Shown in pieces: positions 30,583 to 41,160 of a DNA stretch of 64,000 nt. Source of the DNA: Comamonadaceae bacterium. Lineage in GTDB: Bacteria > Pseudomonadota > Gammaproteobacteria > Burkholderiales > Burkholderiaceae_C. The position numbers and the translations under genes were made by a program. Below the pieces are notes generated by a model. The model searched no databases. It worked only from the letters and a program-made list of their open reading frames with translations, and was not told the DNA's origin. Every line of letters begins with the position of its first letter. Position 1 is the stretch's first letter. The stretch is from assembly GCA_027488735.1 (NCBI GenBank), contig JAIYBB010000008.1:62001-126000 (forward strand), read 5' to 3'.

Positions 30583-31401
30583 CTATGTATTCAGTTGCGC
30601 CAAACGCTCCGGCGTTCCCACATCCACCCACAAGCCTTGGTACAGCGAAGCTGTCACCAAACCCTCGTCCATGGCGCGTCGCAATAAGGGAGCCAGCGGT
30701 ACTTTGACGGATTGCGGGTTGCCTGCGGGAATGCCGCATCGGGCTTCGCTGAAAAATACTTTTTTGTAAAGCGCAATCGTGCTGAAAGTAAACAACTCGT
30801 GTTCAAGGAGACGCGGCAGGTTCAACGCCAATCCCTTTGCCGACAAACCAAAATCACCTTGCGGGTTGTGTTCGGGGTTGGGCACCAACCAAATATGGGC
30901 CAGTGCGTTACTTGCTGAAAACCGTTCATACATAGCAGGCGAAAAATCAAACTCGGGCGCAAACACATCACCTGCCGCCACCCAAAACACGTCTCTCAAC
31001 AAAGGCAAGGCCCGCAAAATGCCGCCTGCGGTTTCCAGTGCTTCACCCGCGCCACGGCCCTCGTGCGAGTAATGCAATTGAAGGCCGTTACCCACAGGGC
31101 TTGGCGTTGTCTCCACAGCCGAATCCACGGGTAGAAAACGGTGACCCAATGCCGGTTCAATCTGGTCCCCCAGCCAACCCGTATTGATCACGACCGACCC
31201 GACACCGGCGCGCAACAAGCCGCGCAACGGATAAGACAGCAAAGTATGTCCGCGCACCGTCAAAAGAGGCTTGGGGCAATGGTCGGTCAGCGGGCGCATG
31301 CGTTCGCCGCGCCCAGCAGCCAGCAGCATGGCGCTGGCCGGCAATGCGCTGGTGGGTAAAAAAGGCTTGTTTGACACAGTGCGCAAGTGTAGCCAGCGCA
31401 C
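30583..31401 (-). CDS. MurU-like nucleotidyltransferase
   Basis: A 272-residue sugar-1-phosphate nucleotidyltransferase. The pyrophosphorylase signature AMLLAAGRGERMRPLTDHCPKPLL falls near residues 24-47, and the metal-site aspartate is in WVAAGDVFAP. It resembles MurU, which makes UDP-MurNAc in the anhydro-MurNAc recycling bypass. The usual partner kinase gene amgK is not adjacent. The start is uncertain: GTG at 31401 or GTG at 31377, neither with a good Shine-Dalgarno sequence. It is divergent from tkt. Confidence 0.8.
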   Translation of the reverse strand: MRWLHLRTVSNKPFLPTSALPASAMLLAAGRGERMRPLTDHCPKPLLTVRGHTLLSYPLRGLLRAGVGSVVINTGWLGDQIEPALGHRFLPVDSAVETTPSPVGNGLQLHYSHEGRGAGEALETAGGILRALPLLRDVFWVAAGDVFAPEFDFSPAMYERFSASNALAHIWLVPNPEHNPQGDFGLSAKGLALNLPRLLEHELFTFSTIALYKKVFFSEARCGIPAGNPQSVKVPLAPLLRRAMDEGLVTASLYQGLWVDVGTPERLAQLNT

Positions 31402-31552
31402 CCACGATCTGCGCTATCAACTTGTCGAAGCCGCGTACTCAGATGGGCAGACCCTGCGGCTTTGGCCCTTGGCCCAGAGGGCTGAGGTCAGGCAAAAAGG
31501 TTTAGTTAAAATAATCAGTTCCCCTTAACTTTCTCTACAGACGGAGCCACCC

Positions 31553-33607
31553 ATGGCCAACCACCAACAAATGGCCAGTGCGATTCGCGCATTGGCAATG
31601 GATGCGGTTCAACTTGCTAACTCGGGTCACCCGGGCGCACCCATGGGCATGGCAGATATTGCCGTCGCCTTATGGGGCGGGCATTTGAAACACAACCCGA
31701 CCCACCCGCATTGGGCTGATCGTGACCGCTTCGTGCTGTCCAACGGTCACGGCTCCATGTTGATTTACGCCTTGCTGCATCTCACCGGCTACGACTTGCC
31801 GATGAGCGAGTTGAAAAACTTCCGCCAGTTGCACAGCAAAACCGCCGGTCACCCTGAAGTGGGCATCACGCCCGGCGTGGAAACCACCACCGGCCCGCTG
31901 GGCCAGGGCATCACCAACGCGGTCGGCATGGCATTGGCAGAAAAACTGCTGGCTTCCGAATTCAACCGTCCCGGCCACGATATCGTCGATCACCACACCT
32001 ATGTGTTCATGGGCGACGGTTGCATGATGGAGGGCATCAGCCACGAAGCCTGCGCTTTGGCTGGTGCTTGGAAGCTGAATAAATTGATCGCCTTGTACGA
32101 CGACAACGGCATTTCCATCGACGGCAAGGTCACGCCTTGGTTCATCGACGACACACCGGCGCGATTCAAAGCCTATGGCTGGAACGTCATCACGGTCGAC
32201 GGCCATGATGTGAACGCGGTGTCAAAAGCCATCGCCACCGCGAAGCACAGCGCCGACAAACCCACCCTCATCGCTTGCAAAACCCATATCGGCCAAGGCA
32301 GCCCGAACCGCGTGGACACCGCCAAAGCCCACGGCGAACCGTTGGGCGCGGAAGAAATCGCGTTGACACGCGCTGCCATCCACTGGCCGCACGAGCCATT
32401 CCATGTACCTGCCGATGTATATGCAGATTGGGACGGCAAAGCCAAAGGTGCGCAGCAAGAGCAGCAGTGGAACCAGTTGTTCAAAGCGTATGCATCTGCA
32501 CACCCCGAGTTGGCTGCTGAATACAAACGCCGCATGGCCGGTGAATTGCCTTCCAACTTCCACCAAACCGTGGTCGATGCCGTGGTGGCAGCCAATACCA
32601 AAGCCGAAACTGTCGCCAGCCGCAAAGCCAGCCAGTTGGCATTGGAAGCATTCACCGCCGCCATTCCCGAAATGCTCGGCGGCAGCGCCGACCTGACCGG
32701 CTCGAACCTGACCAACACCAAGTCCACTCCGAACATGCGTGTCGATCTGGCTGGGCGTGTCGTCAAAGACGAGCAAGGCCACGGCGGTCGCCACATCAAT
32801 TACGGCGTGCGCGAATTCGGCATGGCCGCCATCATGAATGGCATCACTTTGCACGGCGGCTTCATTCCTTACGGCGGCACTTTCCTCACGTTCTCTGACT
32901 ATTCACGCAACGCCATCCGCATGGCCGCGTTGATGAAGCAGCGCGTGGTGCATGTGTTCACCCACGACTCCATCGGTTTGGGCGAAGACGGCCCGACCCA
33001 CCAGTCCATCGAGCACGCGGCTTCACTGCGTCTCATCCCCGGTTTGGATGTGTGGCGTCCGGCCGATACCGCTGAGACAACCGTCGCATGGGCCGTGGCA
33101 TTGCAAAACGCCCATCGCCCGACCGCGTTGTTGCTCAGCCGCCAAAACCTGCCGTATTTGCCCAAAGGCGACAGCAAGGCCAAAGACGCCAGCGGCTTGG
33201 ACGCGATCAACAAAGGCGCGTATGTGCTGGCCGAACCATCCGAAGTCGGCATGAACAAAAAAGCGCAAGCCGTCATCATCGCCACGGGTTCTGAAGTGCA
33301 GCTCGCGCTCAAAGCGCAAGCCGTGTTGGCCGAACACAAAGTCGCGGTGCGCGTGGTCTCCATGCCCAGCACCACCACGTTCGATCGCCAAAGCACGGCT
33401 TACAAATCGGCCGTGTTGCCCGCCGGTGTGCCGCGTATCGCGGTCGAGATGGGAAGCACCGACGGTTGGTGGAAATACGGCGTGTCCGCCGTGGTCGGCA
33501 TAGACACCTATGGCGAAAGCGCACCGGCACCTGTGTTGTTCAAACACTTCGGCTTCACCCCTGAAAACGTCGCTGACACCGTGCGCGCCGTGTTGCAGCG
33601 GGCTTGA
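31553..33607 (+). CDS. tkt: Transketolase
   Basis: Transketolase moves two-carbon units in the pentose-phosphate and Calvin-type sugar rearrangements using thiamine diphosphate. The ThDP motif [14 protein letters not shown] begins near residue 155 and ends with the DDNGIS segment; [15 protein letters not shown] precedes it. The central pyrimidine domain shows [14 protein letters not shown] near 468. The length of 684 is typical. It is followed after about 60 bases by gap, a pairing that I know from other Burkholderiales and that suggests joint expression. Confidence 0.97.
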   Translation: MANHQQMASAIRALAMDAVQLANSGHPGAPMGMADIAVALWGGHLKHNPTHPHWADRDRFVLSNGHGSMLIYALLHLTGYDLPMSELKNFRQLHSKTAGHPEVGITPGVETTTGPLGQGITNAVGMALAEKLLASEFNRPGHDIVDHHTYVFMGDGCMMEGISHEACALAGAWKLNKLIALYDDNGISIDGKVTPWFIDDTPARFKAYGWNVITVDGHDVNAVSKAIATAKHSADKPTLIACKTHIGQGSPNRVDTAKAHGEPLGAEEIALTRAAIHWPHEPFHVPADVYADWDGKAKGAQQEQQWNQLFKAYASAHPELAAEYKRRMAGELPSNFHQTVVDAVVAANTKAETVASRKASQLALEAFTAAIPEMLGGSADLTGSNLTNTKSTPNMRVDLAGRVVKDEQGHGGRHINYGVREFGMAAIMNGITLHGGFIPYGGTFLTFSDYSRNAIRMAALMKQRVVHVFTHDSIGLGEDGPTHQSIEHAASLRLIPGLDVWRPADTAETTVAWAVALQNAHRPTALLLSRQNLPYLPKGDSKAKDASGLDAINKGAYVLAEPSEVGMNKKAQAVIIATGSEVQLALKAQAVLAEHKVAVRVVSMPSTTTFDRQSTAYKSAVLPAGVPRIAVEMGSTDGWWKYGVSAVVGIDTYGESAPAPVLFKHFGFTPENVADTVRAVLQRA

Positions 33608-33645
33608 GCGTTCCATGCGCTGCCTGGCAGCGCGATCTTGTTTAA

Positions 33646-34668
<1,023 letters not shown>

Positions 34669-34690
34669 CACCCGGCAAGCTCTCGCAACA

Positions 34691-34712
34691 AGCGCCCTGC
34701 GGGGCGCTTTTT
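34691..34712 (+). terminator. Rho-independent terminator after gap
   Basis: A seven-base stem AGCGCCC (34691-34697) and GGGCGCT (34702-34708) with loop TGCG is followed by TTTT. It lies just after the gap stop and before glcE. Confidence 0.92.
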
Positions 34713-34765
34713 ACTGCGTCAAAGCGCGGCACACCCAAAAAACATTCAACCGCTAACATCAACGC

Positions 34766-35899
34766 ATGGATTCAGTGATTTCAATATTCAAAGAACGCAT
34801 CAAACAGGCCATCGCAACCGGTCAAACCTTGCGCATACAAGGCGGCAACACCAAACACTTTTATGGCGAGCACAACACCTCACACACGGTGCTTGACACG
34901 CGCGAACACGCCGGTGTGGTCAGCTACGAACCCAGCGAACTGGTGGTGACTGTGCGCGCCGGTACACCGCTTGCGCAATTGGAACAATTGCTTTCCACCC
35001 AAGGCCAATGCTTGGCCTATGAGCCACCGCATTTCGGCGCATCAGCCACCGTGGGTGGCATGGTGGCTGCCGGTTTGGCCGGTCCTTCGCGCGCCAATGT
35101 CGGCGGTGTGCGTGACCATGTGCTGGGCGCCAAATTGATCAACGGCTTGGGCGAAGAACTTACCTTCGGCGGTCAGGTGATGAAGAACGTCGCCGGTTAC
35201 GACGTGTCGCGTGTGCTGGCAGGAAGCATGGGCACCTTGGGTCTGATCACCGAAGTGTCTTTGAAAGTATTGCCGGTCGCATCCGCAGAAGCCACTTTGG
35301 TGTGCAAGCTGTCACAGCATGATGCGCTCGAACTCTTACACCGCTGGGGTGGGCAAGCACTGCCACTCAACGCCAGCGCGTGGCTGCATGACACCACGGC
35401 GCAACCCGCGCAAGATATGTTGTTTGTGCGCTTGCGCGGCGCAGTGGCTGCGGTCGAATCCGCTTGTCCGCGCATGATCGCTGATGTGCAAGCCTTGGGC
35501 GGCTCGGCCTCTCGCATGGACAACGCACAAGCGGCCAAAGATTGGCAAGCCGGTCGCGAACAGAGCTTGCCGTTTTTCCACGCACCTTCGCCCGAGCTGT
35601 GCTTGTGGCGTTTGAGTCTGCCGCAAACCGCGCCTGTGTTGAATTTGCCTTATGCCACTTACATCGAATGGCACGGCGGCTTGCGTTGGCTGTGGGCACC
35701 CGCATCGGCGGCGGCGCAGTTGCGCGAAGCTGCTCATGCAGTGGGTGGTCACGCCACGGTGTTTCGCCGTGCGCAAGCTGGTGCGCACAACACGCAGGTA
35801 TTTTCAGAATTGCCAGCCGTGCAACAACGCATACAACGCGAATTACAAAAACAGTTTGATCCGCACGGTGTGTTCAACACCGGCCGCTTAGGTATTTAA
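34766..35899 (+). CDS. glcE: Glycolate oxidase FAD-binding subunit GlcE
   Basis: GlcE is the second flavin-binding subunit of glycolate dehydrogenase, which oxidises glycolate to glyoxylate at the membrane. At 377 residues it shows the FAD_binding_4 motif region, including YEPPHFGASATVGGMVAAGL near 87-106 and GGQVMKNVAGYDVSRV near 137-152. The C-terminus QFDPHGVFNTGRL is characteristic. glcF follows after three bases. The catalytic subunit gene glcD is not next to it. The D-lactate dehydrogenase-like gene at 14990-16417 is the only candidate in the window. Confidence 0.93.
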   Translation: MDSVISIFKERIKQAIATGQTLRIQGGNTKHFYGEHNTSHTVLDTREHAGVVSYEPSELVVTVRAGTPLAQLEQLLSTQGQCLAYEPPHFGASATVGGMVAAGLAGPSRANVGGVRDHVLGAKLINGLGEELTFGGQVMKNVAGYDVSRVLAGSMGTLGLITEVSLKVLPVASAEATLVCKLSQHDALELLHRWGGQALPLNASAWLHDTTAQPAQDMLFVRLRGAVAAVESACPRMIADVQALGGSASRMDNAQAAKDWQAGREQSLPFFHAPSPELCLWRLSLPQTAPVLNLPYATYIEWHGGLRWLWAPASAAAQLREAAHAVGGHATVFRRAQAGAHNTQVFSELPAVQQRIQRELQKQFDPHGVFNTGRLGI

Positions 35900-35902
35900 A
35901 AG

Positions 35903-37162
35903 ATGCAAACCAATCTCTCTCCCGAATACCAACACACGGCTGACGGCTTGGAAGCCGAAGCCATATTGCGCAAATGCGTGCACTGCGGTTTTTGCACCGC
36001 CACTTGCCCGACCTACCAGTTGCTGGGGGACGAACTCGACGGCCCGCGCGGACGCATATATCTGATCAAGCAAGTGTTAGAGGGCGAAACACCAACGCGC
36101 GACACGCAGTTGCACTTAGACCGCTGCCTCACCTGCCGCAACTGCGAAACCACCTGCCCCAGCGGGGTGCAATACGGCCATTTGGTCGACATAGGCCGCA
36201 AACTGGTGGACGAGAAAGTACCGCGCCCGGCCAGCGAACAAGCGATGCGCTGGGCCTTGAAAGAAGGCTTGAATTCACCGCTGTTTGCACCCGCCATGAA
36301 GCTCGGCCAAACCGTGCGCGCCTTGTTACCCGGCGGCATCAAAGCCAAGGTGCCGCAAGCGCGCAGCGCAGGGGTATGGCCGACGCGCACCCATGCACGC
36401 AAAGTGCTGATGCTGGCCGGTTGTGTGCAACCAGCGATGAGCCCGAAAATCAACAGCGCGACCGCGCGCGTGTTGGATGCCTGCGGCATTCAAACCGTGG
36501 TCGAGCCCTTGGCCGGTTGTTGCGGCGGCGTGAAGTTTCATTTGAACGATCAGGACGGCGCGATCCTGCAAATGAAAAACAACATCGACGCCTGGTGGCC
36601 GCATGTGGCCCAAGGGGTGGAAGCGATTGTGATGAACGCGTCCGGCTGTGGTGTCACCGTCAAAGACTACGGCCACATACTGCGTAACGATGCTGCCTAT
36701 ACCGAGAAAGCCAAACGCATCAGCGAGTTGACGAAAGACCTGAGCGAGTTATTGCCTCACCTGCTACCCGATTTGCAACAACGCATTGCACCGCAAGCCG
36801 CACAAGCCCAAGGGCTGATGGCGTTCCACCCGCCGTGCACCATGCAACACGGACAGCAACTCAAAGGCGGCGTGGAAACGCATTTGAATGCCCTCGGCTT
36901 CAAACTGCGGGTGGCCAGCAACGAGGCACATTTGTGCTGCGGATCGGCCGGCACTTACAGCGTGCTGCAACCGGTCATCGCCACGCAACTGCGGGACCGC
37001 AAACTCGGCAACCTGAACGAAATGCAACCCACGGCGATATTGAGCGCCAACATTGGTTGCATCACGCATTTGCAAAGCGGCACCGCGGTGCCGGTGCGCC
37101 ATTGGATAGAAATGGTGGATGCGGCGTTGCTTACATCTGCGGCGCATTCAAGCGCTGCATGA
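35903..37162 (+). CDS. glcF: Glycolate oxidase iron-sulfur subunit GlcF
   Basis: GlcF carries electrons from the flavin subunits to the quinone pool. Two [4Fe-4S] motifs are visible: CVHCGFCTATCP near residues 23-34 and CLTCRNCETTCP near 75-86. Two CCG domains (GCCGGVKFHLN near 210 and LCCGSAGTY near 343) follow. The length of 419 residues is normal. Its last 32 bases overlap the 3' end of the convergent hybrid kinase gene at 37131. Confidence 0.94.
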   Translation: MQTNLSPEYQHTADGLEAEAILRKCVHCGFCTATCPTYQLLGDELDGPRGRIYLIKQVLEGETPTRDTQLHLDRCLTCRNCETTCPSGVQYGHLVDIGRKLVDEKVPRPASEQAMRWALKEGLNSPLFAPAMKLGQTVRALLPGGIKAKVPQARSAGVWPTRTHARKVLMLAGCVQPAMSPKINSATARVLDACGIQTVVEPLAGCCGGVKFHLNDQDGAILQMKNNIDAWWPHVAQGVEAIVMNASGCGVTVKDYGHILRNDAAYTEKAKRISELTKDLSELLPHLLPDLQQRIAPQAAQAQGLMAFHPPCTMQHGQQLKGGVETHLNALGFKLRVASNEAHLCCGSAGTYSVLQPVIATQLRDRKLGNLNEMQPTAILSANIGCITHLQSGTAVPVRHWIEMVDAALLTSAAHSSAA

Positions 37163-38915
37163 AAGCGGGTGACAACAGTAACTGTTCTTCAATCAGTGCG
37201 CACAGGGTTTCTCTCTCAAACGGCTTGAGCGCCAAGCCGTTCATGCCCACATCCGTGCAACGTTGGTGGTCCGCAGTGTTGACATTGGCAGTCAGGGCCA
37301 GCACCGGCACCTCGCGCTGGGGCCAAGCCCCCTCGGTACGCAAGCGTCTGGTGGCTTCAATGCCGTCCATCACCGGCATCAACATGTCCATCAGCACCAT
37401 GTCAAACGGCTCGGCCGCGAGAGCGTCCAAGGCTTCTTGTCCGTTGCCTGCTTGCACCAACACGGCGTTTGGCCAATGCGACTTCACCACCTGACAGGCC
37501 AGCAAGCGGTTGACCGAGCTGTCATCCACCACCAAAACCCGCACTGCAAATGATTGCAAACGGGTCATGCCCTCTTCCGTGTGCGTGGCCAACGCGGTAA
37601 CCGTCGATTCAACCAGCGGCAAGCGCACCCAAAAGCTTGAGCCTTGTCCGGGGGTGCTTTCCACACCGATGTCACCACCCAGCAGTTGCGCCAATTGGCG
37701 ACTGATGGACAGGCCCAAACCATTGCCACCATAGACACTGGCCGTGGTCACGCTGGCCTGCTCGAAGGGTTCGAATATGTGTTGCAGGCGCTCAGGCGCA
37801 ATCCCAATGCCGGTGTCGTTGATGGTGAACCACAGATGCTTTGCATCGCGCGTGACCCGCAACACGACCGAGCCTTGGTGGGTGAACTTGATGGCATTGC
37901 CCAGCAGGTTGACCAGCACTTGCATCAATCGGTGCCGGTCGCTGACCACCCATTGCGGCAAGTCATCGGCCGCCTGCAGTTCGTAGTCAATTTGCATGCT
38001 GTTGACGCGCTGTAAAAACAGATTGAAAGCAGCGCGTACCGTGCCCATCAATTCAAACGGCGCGGGTTGGACTTTCAATTGCCCGCGTTGCAACAGGGAA
38101 AAATCCAAGACATCGTTGATGACGGTCAGCAAATGGTCGCTGGACTGCTTGACCAAATCGGCGAGTTCAAGCGCTTTGGGCAAATGCCGCACATCTTGAC
38201 GAAGCAAATCGCTGAACCCGATGATGGCGTTCATCGGTGTGCGCAATTCATGGCTGAGCATAGCGATGAAATTGTCTTTGATGGTTTGTGCCCGCAGCAG
38301 CCGAGTACGTGTTTGCAGCAGATTGGCCTGGCGTTTTTCGCTGACATGCAGGGTGCGCAAATACAAGCGTTGGTAAATCAAGGGAAGTGACAATAAAAAA
38401 ACGCTGATGGCCACATTGCTCCAAGCATTCATCACCAGCAATTGAGGCGTGGCTACATACAACGGCGGCAACCATCCCAGCCAAGTGCCGGCAGCCATTC
38501 CCCCCAAACACAACAGACACACGAAAAGCCAGAACACACCATCTGCAAGCCCAAGTAAAAACATGGGCAACAAGGGCAGAACCACCACCCATTTAAGGAC
38601 GTTGGAAAAAATACCACCAGACCAAATCGCTTCGCGCAACAAATGAAAATGCCCGTAGGCCAGTCCCAAATAAAGCACCCAGCGCAATGGCACACCCAAG
38701 GTGTAAAGCCACATGAGCAACAAAATCACCAAGCTCAGCACAGAGGCTTGCCATTGCACCTCGGGGTTCGGTGACAGGCTTCCCAAGCTGTGGCTCATGA
38801 CCGCCAAAAAAAACGTGAAGAGCAAATAAAACTGTGCTTTAGGGGTCACCCAGTGAGTGGGCAGCCGCTGCTTAAAGCGTGCCCAAATCAAGCGCCAGGA
38901 GCGTGTATCAACCAT
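37131..38915 (-). CDS. Membrane-bound hybrid sensor histidine kinase/response regulator (second of a tandem pair)
   Basis: A 594-residue protein with five to six transmembrane segments in residues 25-190 and no clear periplasmic sensor. It continues with a dimerisation/phospho-acceptor domain (H222 in MLSHELRTP), an ATPase domain ending GLGLSISRQLAQLLGG, and a C-terminal receiver domain with the acceptor aspartate in LMDMLMPVMDG. The ATG at 38915 overlaps the stop of the upstream kinase gene by eight bases. No separate response regulator with a DNA-binding domain is encoded nearby. Its input and output are unknown. Confidence 0.9.
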   Translation of the reverse strand: MVDTRSWRLIWARFKQRLPTHWVTPKAQFYLLFTFFLAVMSHSLGSLSPNPEVQWQASVLSLVILLLMWLYTLGVPLRWVLYLGLAYGHFHLLREAIWSGGIFSNVLKWVVVLPLLPMFLLGLADGVFWLFVCLLCLGGMAAGTWLGWLPPLYVATPQLLVMNAWSNVAISVFLLSLPLIYQRLYLRTLHVSEKRQANLLQTRTRLLRAQTIKDNFIAMLSHELRTPMNAIIGFSDLLRQDVRHLPKALELADLVKQSSDHLLTVINDVLDFSLLQRGQLKVQPAPFELMGTVRAAFNLFLQRVNSMQIDYELQAADDLPQWVVSDRHRLMQVLVNLLGNAIKFTHQGSVVLRVTRDAKHLWFTINDTGIGIAPERLQHIFEPFEQASVTTASVYGGNGLGLSISRQLAQLLGGDIGVESTPGQGSSFWVRLPLVESTVTALATHTEEGMTRLQSFAVRVLVVDDSSVNRLLACQVVKSHWPNAVLVQAGNGQEALDALAAEPFDMVLMDMLMPVMDGIEATRRLRTEGAWPQREVPVLALTANVNTADHQRCTDVGMNGLALKPFERETLCALIEEQLLLSPAFMQRLNAPQM

Positions 38916-40653
38916 GGGGCGATCCAGATTGCAACAACTGTGCGTGCACACCGCGCTGCAGCTGCTCGCGGTCCAAAGGTTTGAGCAGCACATCGTTCAT
39001 GCCGGCTTGCAGGCATGCGGCATGGTCTTGCGGATGGCTGCTGGCGGTCAGACCAATCACCGGCAAATGGCTCAGCGGTGCAGCAGACTGGCGGATGGCG
39101 CGTGTGGTTTGCAGCCCGTCCATGACGGGCATGACCAAATCCATCAACACCAGGTCTACCGTGTGTGTTTGCAGCAGTTGCAAGCAAGCCTGGCCGCTGG
39201 TGACGCTGTGCAAGACTGCATTCGGCCAGAGTTGCTGGCATATCAGCCCAGCGACTTTCAGATTCACCAGGTTATCGTCTACCAACAGCAAGCTGAATGG
39301 CGGGGGCGCAGGAAATGTCTCCTGGCTGAGCAGGGGGGGTGCTGGTGCCGCGCAGGCTTGCAAAGGAACGCGAAACCAAAACCGTGAGCCGTGGTTAACT
39401 TGACTTTGCAAACCGATGTCGCCGTCAAACAATTGCACCAAGCCTTTACAAATAGCCAGCCCTAAACCCGTGCCACAAAAGCGGCTGTGGGTTTGCAAAT
39501 CGGCATGCTCAAAACGGTTGAAGATGAAGGCTTGTTGTGCATCGTGAATGCCAACGCCCGTGTCTTTGACTTCAAACTCCATGTGTGCACCATCTTTTCG
39601 GATTGACAAATGGACCGAACCGCTAGACGTGAACTTGAACGCGTTTTCAAGCAAATGGCACAGCACTTCTTTGAGGCGCTTGCTGTCGGTCATCACCCAT
39701 TCGGGCAAGGCCGGATCGAGTTGCGCATGAAATTGCACCGAGGCAGTGGCGCGGCTGGCAAACGTTTGCTTGCAATCAGCAAACGCAGCAGCCAAATGCG
39801 TCGGCGTCGGCTGAAGCTGCAAGCGCCCCGCCTGTATTTGGGTGAAATCTAAAATTTGATTCACTAACTTCAGCAAATGTTCGGTGGACTCACGCACCAA
39901 GTCGACGGTTTGTAAATTGTTCCCAGCGGTTTTTAACTCGGCGCGAATGACGTCGTTAAAGCCGAGGATGGCATTCATCGGCGTGCGCAATTCATGGCTG
40001 ACAGAGGCCAGAAACTGATCTTTGTAAGCCTCCGCTTGCATCAATGCGGCTCGGTTGGCGCTGAGCTCTTTGTTGCGACGCGTGATTTCGCCAAGCTGGT
40101 GGTTGTAAATACGTTGGTACACCAACAAGCCGCCAAGCAAACTGATGGCGGTGAACACATGGTTGCCCAGCGACCACAGCACATGGCGCGGGCCGTAGAC
40201 ATAGCTGACGGGCAGCCAGCCGTATTCGGTGAGCGGCACCAAGGCCAACAGCGTCACTTGCACCAACACAATCCAGCGCAACGATTCGCGCCAGCCGAGT
40301 AAATAAATGGAGGGCGCCGGCAGAATCATCATCCACATAGCGCTGGAAGAAAACAGACCCCCAGTGACCCAGATGATGTAGCACATCAAAGCATAGGTTT
40401 GGAGCAGCAACAAATGGGTGGTGCGTTGCAGCGTCCATTTGAAAAGAGTGTGTGCCATGCCGGTGAAGCTGACGCTTAGCAACGCCAGCAGCAGTGCGTT
40501 TTCAAAGGCAAAAGGTTGCGACAACAACAAGAACAGGACCAGATTGGTCAAGATCACGCCAATGAAAAAAACGAACATCACCGGCTGTCCCAGCAACCTG
40601 TCCGCGGGTAAGTCGCGGTAACGGTCAAGCAGGCGGTGGAGTGGCGCCAACAT
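38908..40653 (-). CDS. Membrane-bound hybrid sensor histidine kinase/response regulator (first of a tandem pair)
   Basis: A 581-residue paralogue of the next gene in the same layout: six hydrophobic segments in residues 25-185, the phospho-acceptor H220 in SVSHELRTP, an ATPase domain with DTGVGIHDA and GTGLGLAICKGL, and a receiver domain with the acceptor in LMDLVMPVMDG. It lies twelve bases after glutathione peroxidase on the same strand, so the pair may be expressed with the lplT-gpx genes. No stimulus can be named. Confidence 0.9.
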   Translation of the reverse strand: MLAPLHRLLDRYRDLPADRLLGQPVMFVFFIGVILTNLVLFLLLSQPFAFENALLLALLSVSFTGMAHTLFKWTLQRTTHLLLLQTYALMCYIIWVTGGLFSSSAMWMMILPAPSIYLLGWRESLRWIVLVQVTLLALVPLTEYGWLPVSYVYGPRHVLWSLGNHVFTAISLLGGLLVYQRIYNHQLGEITRRNKELSANRAALMQAEAYKDQFLASVSHELRTPMNAILGFNDVIRAELKTAGNNLQTVDLVRESTEHLLKLVNQILDFTQIQAGRLQLQPTPTHLAAAFADCKQTFASRATASVQFHAQLDPALPEWVMTDSKRLKEVLCHLLENAFKFTSSGSVHLSIRKDGAHMEFEVKDTGVGIHDAQQAFIFNRFEHADLQTHSRFCGTGLGLAICKGLVQLFDGDIGLQSQVNHGSRFWFRVPLQACAAPAPPLLSQETFPAPPPFSLLLVDDNLVNLKVAGLICQQLWPNAVLHSVTSGQACLQLLQTHTVDLVLMDLVMPVMDGLQTTRAIRQSAAPLSHLPVIGLTASSHPQDHAACLQAGMNDVLLKPLDREQLQRGVHAQLLQSGSPHG

Positions 40654-40665
40654 GGTCGTCAGGGC

Positions 40666-41160
40666 TTATGGGTTGCCCAGTGCCTGTTCAATGTCGGCTG
40701 CCAGTGAGGCAGGTTTATCCAATGAAGCGTAACGTTTGATGACCTGGCCGTCACGACCGACAAGGAATTTGGTGAAATTCCACTTGATGCCTTCGCTGCC
40801 TAACAGCCCCGGCGCTTGTTGTTTCAGCCATTGAAACAGAGGATGCGCTTGGCTGCCGTTGACATCGATTTTTTCCATCATGGCAAAACTGACACCGTAA
40901 TTTTTTTGGCAAAACGCACCGATCTCTGTGTTGTTGCCCGGGTCTTGTGCGCCAAATTGGTTGCAAGGAAAACCCAGTACCACCAAGCCCTTGCCACTGT
41001 AGGTTTGGTGCAGTTCTTCCAAGCCGCCAAACTGCGGTGTGAAGCCGCAGGCGCTGGCGGTGTTGATGATCAACAGCACTTTGCCTTGGTGATCCGCCAG
41101 CTTCACGGGCTGGCCGTGGATGTCATTGGCTTGAAAGTCGTTAATGGATGCGGCGTTCAT
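40666..41160 (-). CDS. Glutathione peroxidase (cysteine type)
   Basis: A 164-residue peroxidase that reduces hydrogen peroxide and organic peroxides, in bacteria often using thioredoxin. The active-site cysteine C38 lies in NTASACGFTPQFGG, the catalytic glutamine in GFPCNQFGAQDPG and the tryptophan-asparagine pair in IKWNFTKFLV. Its start overlaps the stop of the EamA transporter gene (ATGA). Confidence 0.95.
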   Translation of the reverse strand: MNAASINDFQANDIHGQPVKLADHQGKVLLIINTASACGFTPQFGGLEELHQTYSGKGLVVLGFPCNQFGAQDPGNNTEIGAFCQKNYGVSFAMMEKIDVNGSQAHPLFQWLKQQAPGLLGSEGIKWNFTKFLVGRDGQVIKRYASLDKPASLAADIEQALGNP

